Below are positions 1-12,592 of a stretch of 64,000 nucleotides of DNA, piece by piece (positions within the stretch are counted from its first letter, which is position 1; every line of letters starts with the position of its first letter). Position numbers and translations under genes: made by a program. Origin of the DNA: Sphagnum compactum. Taxonomy: Eukaryota; Bryophyta; Sphagnopsida; Sphagnales. The stretch spans positions 14,442,271 to 14,506,270 of the forward strand of contig OZ234499.1 of NCBI GenBank assembly GCA_965153455.1, given 5' to 3'. The notes below the pieces were generated by a model that ran no database searches, had not been told where the DNA came from, and saw nothing but the letters and a program-made list of their open reading frames with translations.

Positions 1-1100
1 TCAAGTACAACTTACCTTAGCATTTTCATATGCAATTTTTTCCTCAAAGAGTCCTTCTTAATAACACAACATTCAATCAAACTTCATTTCATCACTAATA
101 ATCCATTTCATTGTTCAATCTCGTAAATGTTTATCTAGTTGTACTTATACATAAAATGAACCACATAAAAAAAATAAAAATTGAAAAGACACAATCAAAC
201 TTGAAAAGGAAAAATATATATACAACTTCCTTACCATACAAAATTGGATCTTTGTGCCTTGTTAATTTCATCTCGTATTGTTGAAGAATAAACTTTTCTT
301 CCATGCGGGTAATTCCATTATCCTATCTAATCTTATTTTTATAATTTTTTTTTGTTGAATTTGGAAATTTGTAGTAAGTTTGTCAATAATTAATCATAGT
401 GGCCCAATAGGATAAATAATAAATCAGACTTTGTTAGAAGTTCTCCATTTAGGTTTTGGCCACAAAAATAGAGGATGAAACCCAAGTTTGTCATTAGGCC
501 AAAGGGTAAGATGATGACAAGCTAGTTCCTTGGATGTTTCATCACATCAGTAATTGACAATCAACAATAGGTCAATGCCGATCTATAAAATATCGTGTAA
601 TATCTATCTTCCAATTCTTGGAGACACCTTAACAAAAATCTTACTACAATTTTTTTCAAAATTCGTGTTTTAAAGTTCAAAACACCCTTTTATAACAAAG
701 TTTCACATGAAGAAGTACCCAAATTTCAAATGTAAGCTTTTGGAGACATGATTTGACACATGGATTGAGCCAACATCATGTGCTCCCCTTTAACAAATAG
801 AACACCATATCTTTTTATGGTTTTACAAAAACAACAATTGACACCCAAAACAATTTCATCACCACCAACTTTGAATAATGAAAATTTGAATATGTGAAAA
901 TGTTAAATGGTATTGTAGGTGTTTTACTTGACTTAACTAGGCGTTGTTGCTACTTCTATCATATAAATCTTTTTGATACCACAAATCAAAGCTTGCAAGC
1001 TCAAGGAAGGTAATTGGATGCTACACAAGATAGATAAACAAATGATGAAAATTAGGTTTTAAGTTTAATAGGAAGTAAAACCAATTCAAAAAAAAAAAAA
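1..1100. other. AT-rich spacer without a recognisable gene
   Basis: Composition is strongly AT-rich with many poly-A/T runs. I see no ORF that looks coding on either strand. On the minus strand around positions 700-850 a short open stretch reads like decayed coding sequence (it contains CCFCKTIKRYGVLF), but it is interrupted by stops and I cannot place it in a family. It could be the continuation of the recombinase-like fragment that follows. Confidence 0.5.
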
Positions 1101-1469
1101 AACACTTACTTCATCAGTGGATATAGGTTACCATCCTTTTTTTGCAACTTGTAAAACAAAACATGACAACATGTCCACAATATCCATCACAAAGTTTTCA
1201 TCTTTAGAAAGATCAACACTCAATTTTTTCATGTTAAAACCACAAAAAACCCTCCATTCATTGAACGCATTCTTTGCCCATGACTCAACATGCTTGCTTG
1301 CTTTACAACCTCTTTTATTCACATGTTCAATCTCCTTCTCATCAAGATCATGGATGTGGGATTTTAGAATGGAATCCTTGACATTAGACACATAAAAATG
1401 ATCTTTAACAGCCTTAGCCTTAGCTTCAAATGTAAAAGCTTCAAAGTTCAAATGAATAATGGAACCCAA
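1101..1469 (-). pseudogene. Crypton/DUF3504-like recombinase N-terminal fragment
   Basis: The minus strand holds a 113-codon open frame whose second half contains SWAKNAFNEWRVFCGF, then a run of acidic residues, then DIVDMLSCFVLQVAKK. This resembles the N-terminal SAM-like part of the DUF3504/ZMYM-type domain derived from Crypton tyrosine recombinases, where a Trp-Ala...Phe..Trp-Arg core is followed by a helix and 'KKDG..YPP'. Here the expected KKDGNLYPL is readable only after a one-base frameshift in an A-run near 1135, so the displayed frame stops early. Directly after it the minus strand has a good splice donor (GTAAGT at about 1100-1105), so the copy once belonged to a spliced gene. No catalytic recombinase half was found. 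The family assignment is from memory of the motif, not a search; it could also be a live gene with one sequencing error. Confidence 0.42.
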
Positions 1470-3635
1470 TGTGGAAAGAACAACATGAACATTACAATTA
1501 TATACACATGAGGTTTCAAAAGAAATGAGTCACAATTGGGATCTAAAACATAATCAGATGTTGAAGAATTGTGAACATCAAATTCATCAATGTTTAAAAA
1601 TATGTATCAGCTAAAAAGTTCCCCAATCAATTGGGCACCTATTTGGGGATGTAATTTAGAAACATCAATGGGAAACTTATTAAGAGATGACTTAAAAAAA
1701 TATTGATCACAACATAACACATAAATATCAAATCCATTAGTGCACCAAACAAGATCTTTAATGTTTTTTATAGTTAAGTAATGTATTGAAAACACTAAAC
1801 TAAGAGAAGGATTAGAAAGTTGAAGGTTAAAAAAACCATCACAAGTTTTAAGCCCAAGGAATTAATGACCTGAAATTATGTTTCAAAATTTCAAAATTAA
1901 CACCCCAAGAACTCTAAGAACACAAAATTTCAATAATGATTCCCTCAACAAAAGACATATTGCAAATCATATGAACAAATAAAAAATTACAGTAATGAAA
2001 CTCACAAAAACAAAATAAGTTGTGTAAATTGTAGGTTCTTGTAAGATGCATGAATTTTGCAACCACATAAACAAAAACATTAAAAAGACCCACAAAATGA
2101 ATTAAACATGAACTTAAATTTAAATTAAACAACCCAAAAGAAGTCACAAAGAAAAAATAAAATAAAATAAAAATTATGAACAATAACTCCTTTGGAGAAG
2201 TTAGCCCCAATAGTTGCAAAAACAAACAAACAACATCCAAAATTAATATACAAGAATCCAAACAAATTTTTTAAAAAAAAAACATGAAAAAAAAAAAAAA
2301 AAGAAAGAAAAAGAAGGCCAAGTGCACAATGCATCTATAAAATCCAAGTGCCATGTGTTTCAAGGAAAACATAAAATTGCCATCACAAAGCAATAAAGTG
2401 CAACGTTTCATAAAAAGAAAAAATTGGCATTACAAACTAACAAAGCCCAACATTTCAAGGAAAAACAAAAACCACCATTATAGAACATCAGAAAATAACC
2501 TCCCTAGGAAAAAAAATAAAAACAAAATCGTCATCGCATAACAACAAAGTGTAAGAACAACATGAACAATTAAACAACGACAAAAGGTTGATGCACAAAC
2601 TCATGCCCAGTTACAATGTCGATGCGCGTAGAGATGAAAATTTAAGAAATGAAAAATGCCATGAATGAATAATAAATTGTAAACTTCTTGCATGTAAATA
2701 AAAAACCACCTTGTGTAATTCGCATGTTGAAAGCAAAAAAAAATGTGCATAATTGAAAATGCTTTACAAACAATGCATCATAAAATTTGTAAACACAAGA
2801 AGACATTACTACCATGTTTGACATTGGTGAAAAGTAACAACACTTCACTACAATGCACACATGAAAAAAAACAAAGCAAAGAGGTCAAGGAATGAAAACC
2901 CACCTTGTTAGGCACCCATGTAACATCTACCAAAAAGACAATGAAAAAAACCTTCACATCATAACCTTTGTTGAAAAGTTGAGCCAAAAAAACTTAAAAT
3001 AAAAAAAAAATAATAATAAAATTCATTGTCACTTTAAGTAGAAGAAAAGGAATATAATTAGGCCCTTCTCCTACACCAAAATTTGTGGTATAAATCATTT
3101 TATTGCAATTGCTAGAATTGATCATGGGTAATAATACTCCTTATAAAACTTGAGTTTGGAATAGGCTTTAAACATGGCAACATTGGCTATTATCACTAAT
3201 TGTTTTTTTTTTTTAAAAAAAAATTTTAAGAATGTAAAAAACATCTTATATATGATCCTAACTCTTTCAAAAAAATTCAAGAAAAAAAAATCACAAGAAA
3301 AATAAAATTGAAATTGTTGTTAGAAATGCTTGCAAAATTTGAATGCACTGAAATTGGTGGTTTAGTTTCAATTCCAATTAGGTGGGTTGCTAATGAACTC
3401 GATTCAATTTGAGGGTGCCAACAACTTGTCGGGTTGAGTCTTGTGTTGTGCTTCATAAGAGAAAGGAAAAAAAGAGAGAAGGAGGTTAGTTGGTAGCCAA
3501 AATAGATAAAAGAAATAGCTAGCAATGAGAAACTTTGATTAAATACAATATTAATTAATTTTTTTGCCTGACTATAGTTAGGTTAAACATGCCATCAACC
3601 TTGTCTCAACTCTCAACTAGTGTAGGGTGGGTTTA

Positions 3636-3800
3636 GGTCTTTGAATTATAATGACGAAAATTTTGAAGAATTGATATATGGGTGATTTTTTTATTATTTT
3701 TCATAAGCTCCTTATTGACTTTAGTGATGAAAATTCGAAGAACTAGTATATATTTATATGGGTGATTTTTTAATTTTCTTTTGTAAAGCTCTTTATTGAT
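3636..3800. repeat. Two-copy imperfect tandem duplication
   Basis: Two adjacent units of roughly 75-80 bases share the order GACGAAAATT, GAAGAA, a TATAT tract, ATGGGTGATTTTTT, an AT-rich spacer and AAGCTC(C/T)TTATTGA. The second unit starts near 3722. They differ by several substitutions and short indels, so the duplication is not recent. No coding content. Confidence 0.6.
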
Positions 3801-3887
3801 TTTGCATAATCCTTTGTATGGTCATTGGCTAATGGCATGAATTGTGTGTGTTGGGGGGGGGAACATAGTGCAATAGATACATCTCTC

Positions 3888-3985
3888 TTGAACACGAGAT
3901 AAGGTTTAGGGTTTAGGGTCTTGAACACGAGATAAGGTTTTAGGGTTTAGGGTTTATGAACACGAGATAAGGTTTTAGGGTTTAT
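3888..3985. repeat. Compound repeat carrying TTTAGGG telomere-type units
   Basis: Three successive units each consist of TGAACACGAGATAAGG followed by one or two copies of TTTAGGG (GTTTAGGGTTTAGGG, GTTTTAGGGTTTAGGG, GTTTTAGGGTTT). The unit lengths are about 30-37 bases and differ mainly in the number of TTTAGGG copies. TTTAGGG is the common plant telomere repeat, so this is an interstitial telomere-like minisatellite. Confidence 0.75.
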
Positions 3986-4860
3986 GGACACAAATTTTTG
4001 AAGTGTAGGTGTTTTTTTTTCTTCTTCAAGTGTTGTTTTTTCTAACATGCATGAACTTTGTGAGAGGTTCCCCCCCTTTTGGGAAAAAACTAAAGCAAGC
4101 AAACCAACCATTCCTTTATCCATTGGAAGTGCTTGGCCAATATCAAGTATTACCCATAAGAACTTATCTCATGAGCCTTGTATTTTCTTGTGGTGAAAAA
4201 AATAAAATAAAAAAGTAAAATAGAAATCTTATTTATTTAAATCTGAAAAAATAAATTTGGCTTTTGACACATACAAAGGATTTTTTTGGGGGTTTAAAAA
4301 AAAAAGGCCATAATTTGCAGTATTTAAAAAAAGAAAATTATAGCCAAAATTATAAATAGCCAAAATTATAAAATGGGGTTCTTAAAAATTTATATTTTTT
4401 CATATATTTGGCCTACAGCTGAATTAATTTGGCTAAATGTTCTTGTGCCAGTTTTTGGCTACAACATCACAAAATTTTCTTTTTTCGAATTTCTTCAATA
4501 CCATTTGAAAGAGATAAATGGTCTTCTTTATAAAATATATTCACAACTTATTGAATATTATAAATAATAAGTTTCCTGAGTAAACTTATACATTATTTAC
4601 CTATTTAACAATTGCTTGGGAAATTTTGGAAAAAAGGGAACATTTAATTACTATCTTTGCCCAATAAGAAAAGAAAATGAAAAAAAATTGGAGGAAAAAA
4701 AAAAGGGCATCATCTATTAGGTGAATTCATTAACCCATTAGCCAAAAAAATGCCTTGAAATAATTAATTATCAAACCAAAGAAAAATAAATTGGCATATT
4801 TGGTTCTAAAATTCTAAAATACAAAAAAAGAAAAGAAAAGAAAAGAAAAAAAGAAGCCTA

Positions 4861-7025
<2,165 letters not shown>

Positions 7026-8486
7026 ACTTCACCTGGATTTTTTTTGATGGAGAAAGGCATGTACAACCTGGATCTTCAAAGCAATAAGATCTAGGAAGAG
7101 TGGTGGTGTATGATGCTAAAGAAGTTGGTTCTTCTCTTCTTCTGGGTGGATGCTTCTGTAGCTCCTTTGTCTTGGGTCTTAATGTTATGAGGTTGTGTGC
7201 ATGTGTGTATGCACCCTGAAGTATATGCAAGCTTGCAATTCAATGCGACACAGCATTCTTTGATGTGGCACTGCGTGTGTCAAATCTGACAGATATTTGT
7301 GCGTAGGGGTTTATGATAAGCTTGCTTATGTTTCACAATATTCTGCCCCAGTCTTACCAACAAAACCTAGAAATTTCAACAGGGCTACATAATGCATAAT
7401 TGGAGTTGTATAGTAGGTTGCACCACGACATCAGGCAGCCAGGCATCTGATTTGTGGACCTCCAACAACTCTTTTCATAGGCAAATCAAAAAAATTCTCT
7501 AGAACCAAAGACTTTAGAGAGAGGAAGCTCGGAATGTTGTTTTTCTTGCCAAATAAAATGTGCCTTGCTCATGGGGGGGGAGGGGAGAGAGTTGGACAGA
7601 TTGTTTGTTTTACTCCTGAATGGAAGAAGCCCATTTGATAATGGAAGAAGATTCTTGCACAAAACTTACGTACATGGTGTTATTGTTGCCAATGTTGTGC
7701 TGTTTGATCATGCAATGATGTCTTGCGGGTGGCCATTGCTTTTTGTCTTAGAAATATGGGTCACTCTGATTGCAAAGAGATTGCCACATTAGTGTGTTTT
7801 TTTTGTTCAGTTGCTGAAAGGTTTTGCAAGCTCTGAAGAATGGGTGATGGTACAGGATGGGTCAGATTAGTGCAATGCTTAGTATTTTTGCTCAGTTGCT
7901 GAAAGGTTTTGCAAGCTCTGAAGAATGGGTGCTGGTACAGGATGGGTCAGAGTAGTGCAATGCTTAGTATTTTGCTCAGTTGCTGAAAGGTTTTGCAAGC
8001 TCTGAAGAATGGGTGATGTTATAGGATATGGGTCAGAGAAGTGTAATGCTTCTTCTCCATTACACGAGCATCCAAGAAAGAAGAAGCAAAAGAGAAAGAA
8101 GAGATGGTACTTACCTAGTTGGAGGTACATCAGGAAGCAGAAGAAGATTCTGGTCTAGGTTTCTTTGTGATTTGTGGCTTCTGTGGGTCCCATTTTGTGG
8201 GAATCTGGCACTTGAGTGGGTCCCTGCACTTGCTATCCGGAGTTGCGAATTGCATTCGCCTATGAAGTATGAGAGTTTTTTTAGGCTTTGCTGATGTATC
8301 AGGATCATATAACACAACAAAACCTCCCTTCTGGTTGTTGCCCAATTGCAAAAAAACCTGAGAGAAAAGGCCGAGCACACTCACTGCCATCATCACCCTG
8401 CTTCTTGTTGTTGTTGTTGTTTCTTTCCGCATCACAAAGCCTGAGAGCTTGGATTGCTTTGCAACAAGGAAGAGTTGGAGCCTATT
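7026..8486. other. 3' flank of LPD1 and spacer to STR11
   Basis: This contains the LPD 3' untranslated region and then spacer. There is no coding frame I trust; the open frames at 7565-7792 and 8028-8294 are short and featureless. The 8130-8729 minus frame is an Arg/Ser/Cys-rich antisense shadow of STR11 exon 1. The notable feature is the three-copy minisatellite listed separately. Confidence 0.6.
7802..8050. repeat. Three-copy minisatellite, unit about 85 bp
   Basis: Three near-identical head-to-tail units begin with TTCAGTTGCTGAAAGG (first) or CTCAGTTGCTGAAAGG at about 7806, 7891 and 7976. Each continues through GCAAGCTCTGAAGAATGGGTG, TACAGGATGGGTCAGA and GTGCAATGCTT. The first two differ at only a handful of positions; the third diverges near its end. 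The high identity implies recent amplification. It lies between the LPD and STR11 genes and has no coding frame across units. Confidence 0.9.
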
Positions 8487-11400
8487 ATGGCAGCAATCTG
8501 TGTAAACGTTGCGGCCGCGGCGGTTACAGGGCCGAAAGCTTCGGCGCTTCAAGGTGGAGCAGGAGCAACAGCAGCTGCTGCAACGACGACGACGACGACT
8601 ACAAGAACAAGGCCAAGTCGTAATGGAGTCCATGCCTCTCACATCAGTTGTAGTAGCAGTAGTAGTAGTACATTTGCTGCTCCTGGTTTTTGCAACATTG
8701 CAAGAAGGAGGACGCCTGCAATCCGCCATTCAAGCTCAGTACGCACACTCTCAACCTTCCCCTGTTCTGTTAATAAGCATTGCAATCACGATGACAGACC
8801 TTGTTGTTTTTGCGCTTTCCTCCAGGAGATGTACGTTCATGACTGCAAACAAAATCCGAAAGCGAAGAATAAGAGAGGAGACAGTGTGCTCTCTCACAAG
8901 TGCATCACAAAACACAAGAGGAAAGGAAAGGACAAAACAGAAAGAAACAAAAGCGAGAGACGAAGACAGAGACAGAGACAGAGATTCCTGCTTGATCAAG
9001 TGAAGAGTGTTCCTTGTGGAAGATAGGAACCCTGATCTTTTTTTCTTTCTTCCTGCTGATGAAATTCTTTTGCAGAGAAAAATACTGTGTGCTCAAGATT
9101 TAGCAGAGCAGATCAAAGAGATGAAAGCTGCGGAGAAGAGGTGGGAGTCTCAGGCAAGTTCCCCTGACTTCAAACTTTCGCATAAAACACCCAAGAAGAA
9201 GAAAAAAAAACAACAACATTTCTTCACTGCAAAAATCAATTCTTCCTGCAGATTGGGAGCATTTTGTTGCCTGTCAATTGCTTTTGCGAAAAAGACTGTC
9301 GAATTGTCATTGGTCTTGTTTGTCTGTTGTTGTTGTGGTGATTCTCATGACCTTGATCTCATGATTCTCCAATTTCCTTGATCTCTAGTAGATGGGAATA
9401 AGCATGGTTGTTGTTGTTGTTGTTGTTGTTGGCGACACTTGCCCTTTTCTTTAGGTCAAGGAAGGGAAAGTGAAATCTTTGACAGCGAAAGAAGCAGGAT
9501 ATGCAATTCAGTTGTCCAATTACAGCTTTCTGGACGTGCGGCCTTCGACTGAGCACAGTAAGGTGATGATGATGATTTAACGATCCTGGTATCCATCCCT
9601 GTTTTCCTTCTCCCTGTCCCTTTTCCCCTTTGGTTGTGGCATGAGGTGGAAAGAGAGTCGAAACCGAATTAGGACCTTCTTCTCCTTTTTGCAACAGCAG
9701 CTTTTCAACCTTGAAAATTCCTCAGTGCTGAATTTCTTTGCTATGTTCCAAATTCCCTTCAGGTATATGTGAAGGACTCGATCTGGATTCCAATATATGA
9801 CGTGGACAAAAGTTTGGATCCAGGGACACTTCTCAAGAAGCTTTCGAACTTCTCAATGGGTACGTAAATGTAAATGTATGTATGTCATTGCCATTAGTTT
9901 GGTGTGTTTTGAAGAAGAAGAGAGAAGAAGCATCGATGACGACAACTACAACAACATCAAATGCATGTGTGATGGGCTTATGCAGTGATAGATACACTTG
10001 GTTGGGTGTTTAAAGTCTTCAAAAGGTGCCACAACTCCTCTTATCAATTATGTTGGTTCATTTCTGTCTGTTACATCAGTTGGTTTTGCAATGGATGGAT
10101 GCTTGTAGGGGGCTGGTGGAGCGGTCTTCCCTTGATGAAATACAATGAGTGAGTACAGCCTTCATTACACAGTGAGAGTATTTTATTGCACATATTGTAG
10201 CCTAGTCTGCCAATGATCTTGAGGGTGTTTTGTTAGTTCCAAGTGTGGGGGATTTCCCTCAACTTTTTCCTCCTCCTTGTTTGTCTTCTTTTTATGCCCT
10301 TCCTCCCCTCTTCTCCCGCTTTTTTGGGTGATTTCTTTCACTGTTTTCCTGTTTGTGAAACTCCATCCTACATTTTGTTGTTCCTGTGCTAGCCACCATC
10401 ATGACTGAGTCTGGATCTGAGGTCTGAGGTCATCTCATCAAGTTGAGTTCCTGTGATGTTAGGTTGTGACTATGAAACCTTCTAGACCCCTCTAATCCCC
10501 TCATATTTACACTGTGCATGATATACTATAGCAACACAAGACCGATAGTTTACTGTACTGATGATGCTATGACATTGCAGACGCTTTATGCCAGATGTTG
10601 TCGCCCAAATACCAAAAAGTGCCAATTTAATTGTTGGGTGTCAAAAGGGTCTCAGGTAAGTTTAAGGCCCTCTGACACTGGTAGTCTCTGCAATTCCTTG
10701 ACCCTTTTTTGGTTGAATCTTGTTTGTCCTCCTTAAACCCTGTATGCTGTCTTTCTAGTTTTCACCCCTGTAGCGCAAGGATACATCTTTGTGTGATTTT
10801 CCAGCAAATTTGTTTTGTCTTAAGTGGGTGTTAGAAACATCCATTGCTTTCCTTTGTTTCAGGGGTTTGGGATTTTTAACCTGTCCCCCTGTCATGTACA
10901 TTTGACCTGACCTAGATTTTTCAGTTTGTACTTCGCCACTTAAAAAGACTTCAGTGAAACTCTAGTGGTTGAGGTTCTGGGTTGCAGGTTGGTTTAGAGT
11001 ATATAAAATTTGCCTTGCAATTAGCAAACATATCATGAAGGTCTAAGCTGTCTTGTCTGAATGCTTGTCAAATAGATTTGTTCAAACTCAATTGGATGGC
11101 ATTGCAGGTCTTTGGCAGCATGTGAGCAGCTATACAAGGCTGGTTACAGAAACCTATATTGGCTCAATGGTGGTTTTGATGAAGTGCAAGAAGGGGTACT
11201 GATCTGTGTTTGCGTTGTTGATACCTACCCTTTGCTAATGTGTGCATACTATGGCTCAACAGTTTCATGTTGTAAGCTCCAAAAGTTTTGTGATTGCAGT
11301 GGGGTCATCTATTTTGCAAACTTCAAGCAGAGTGATCATTCTCCCCAAATTAGTGAAGCCATAGAAGACCAAAGCTCTAAACTTTGAACTTTGCATCTTC

Positions 11401-12592
11401 AAAATAGTGACTTCCTAGTGCCTAGTGGTCGCATTTCTGTTTCAATAGAAATATGTTTCACAGAGTTGTTTGTTGCACTGTCCCTGCCAAGATCTGCTGT
11501 CTCTTTACTTAGCTCCTCTACCCTCTGTTTCAATGGAAAGACTTGATTCCAAGCATGGTTACTGGTCTAGTTTTCTTACAATACATCTGTGAAGGTTGTT
11601 GGAAGATTGATGCCTCTGTTCAATGGGAACGCTTCAGTATTTTGGGCACCTGATCTCCTCTGAGGCTGCTCTTACAAGGGGATGAAGTACCCCTTTCTGC
11701 TAATGTGATGAAATTTGCAGGGATTGCCAGTGGGAAAACTGCAGATTTTGTGGTTCTCACAAACTTCAAGGGAAACATGTCTAGGCGCTTTAGTAATCCA
11801 ATGACTTATCCTGCTTCTTTATTTGGACCAGGATCTGGAGAAAGAGGGTTCTCAACCCTTCAACTTTGCAGGTATCGGTGGCATGTCTGAATTTCTGGGG
11901 TGAGTTTCTGAGTATTCCCATTGGTCAATTTCTTGCTCATTGTAAAGCCCTTACACAGTGTGAAGCTGGCCTTGCCCCTGAAGAGGTCTTCCTTTGGCTG
12001 AAATAGGCTGGAACAGTTCTCTCTTAAGATCGAGGGTATATCTCCCACATATTCTGATACTTGAATGATCAACACAGTGTCATTTTAAAACAACTGTAAC
12101 ACTAACTTATCCCATCAACTCTCTGGCTGGAAGGTGGACAGATGTACAGAGAGCAGAAGCTGCAAAGCAAGGAATGACTTATCGAGCACTTCTGTTTGCT
12201 AGACTGGTAGGTTTCTAATATCCTGCTGATCTTGTGGGCCATAATTCCTTTCAGTTCATGTCAGATTATCATTTGTAAGTTTATGATCCGGTTCTATACA
12301 GAAGCTTTAGAGCTGCATGTCTAAAATTTAACTTCAGAAAGATCTGTCTTTGTATGAACTATTTGTGCCTTGTCTGCTGTTCTCAGTGTCAGGGTTGCAA
12401 CACTACAATTTTGCAATTACAGAACTTCATTTCTAGGTGCTGGGACAACTCTTCATACAGATAACAAATTTTCTTCGGGTGATGTGGTGGGGGGGGGGGG
12501 GGGGTTGACAGTTGGGAGTGATATTGGCTGTTGACTTATTTTTTCTTGGAGCTCAGCAATTGGGGCATTACTTTCAACAGCTTCGCCAGTGA
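8487..12592 (+). CDS. STR11: Rhodanese-like domain protein 11, chloroplastic
   Basis: Single-domain rhodanese (sulfurtransferase-fold) protein with a chloroplast transit peptide; its substrate is unknown. Exons: 8487-8738, 9076-9153, 9455-9562, 9763-9859, 10109-10148, 10581-10655, 11108-11195, 11832-11899, 12134-12206 and 12512-12592. They join in frame to 319 residues. Landmarks that match Arabidopsis STR11 as I remember it are KRWESQVKEGKVK, DVRPS, GGWWSG, GCQKGLRSLAACE, AGIGG.SEFLGW and AQQLGHY. The active-site loop CQKGLR has its cysteine at residue 212. A hydrophobic segment (LGVILAVDLFFLG) near the C-terminus suggests membrane association. Exon 2 ends at a GC donor (CAG|GCAAGT). The 3' end of exon 1 is the weakest point: a second phase-0 donor at 9000 would add a basic low-complexity stretch. 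The last intron ends in a G16 run just before its acceptor. The ATG is chosen because it opens an Ala/Ser/Thr-rich transit peptide. Confidence 0.9.

Larger units (their letters stand above)
1470..4860. other. AT-rich intergenic region
   Basis: There is no recognisable gene here. Open frames at 1914-2334 (minus) are hydrophobic low-complexity translations of poly-A DNA. The stretch 2340-2560 has a loosely repeated pattern of 'GCCATCACAAA...AAAGTGCAACxTTTCA' about every 55-60 bases, which suggests a very degenerate tandem repeat. Separate entries cover the duplication at 3636-3800 and the telomere-like repeat at 3888-3985. Confidence 0.5.

Noticed and set aside
1914-2334. Hydrophobic minus-strand frames
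   Set aside because: Translations of poly-A tracts (Phe/Leu runs) in AT-rich spacer.
8130-8729. 199-codon minus-strand frame rich in Arg, Ser, Cys, Thr
   Set aside because: Antisense of the low-complexity STR11 transit-peptide exon and its upstream region.
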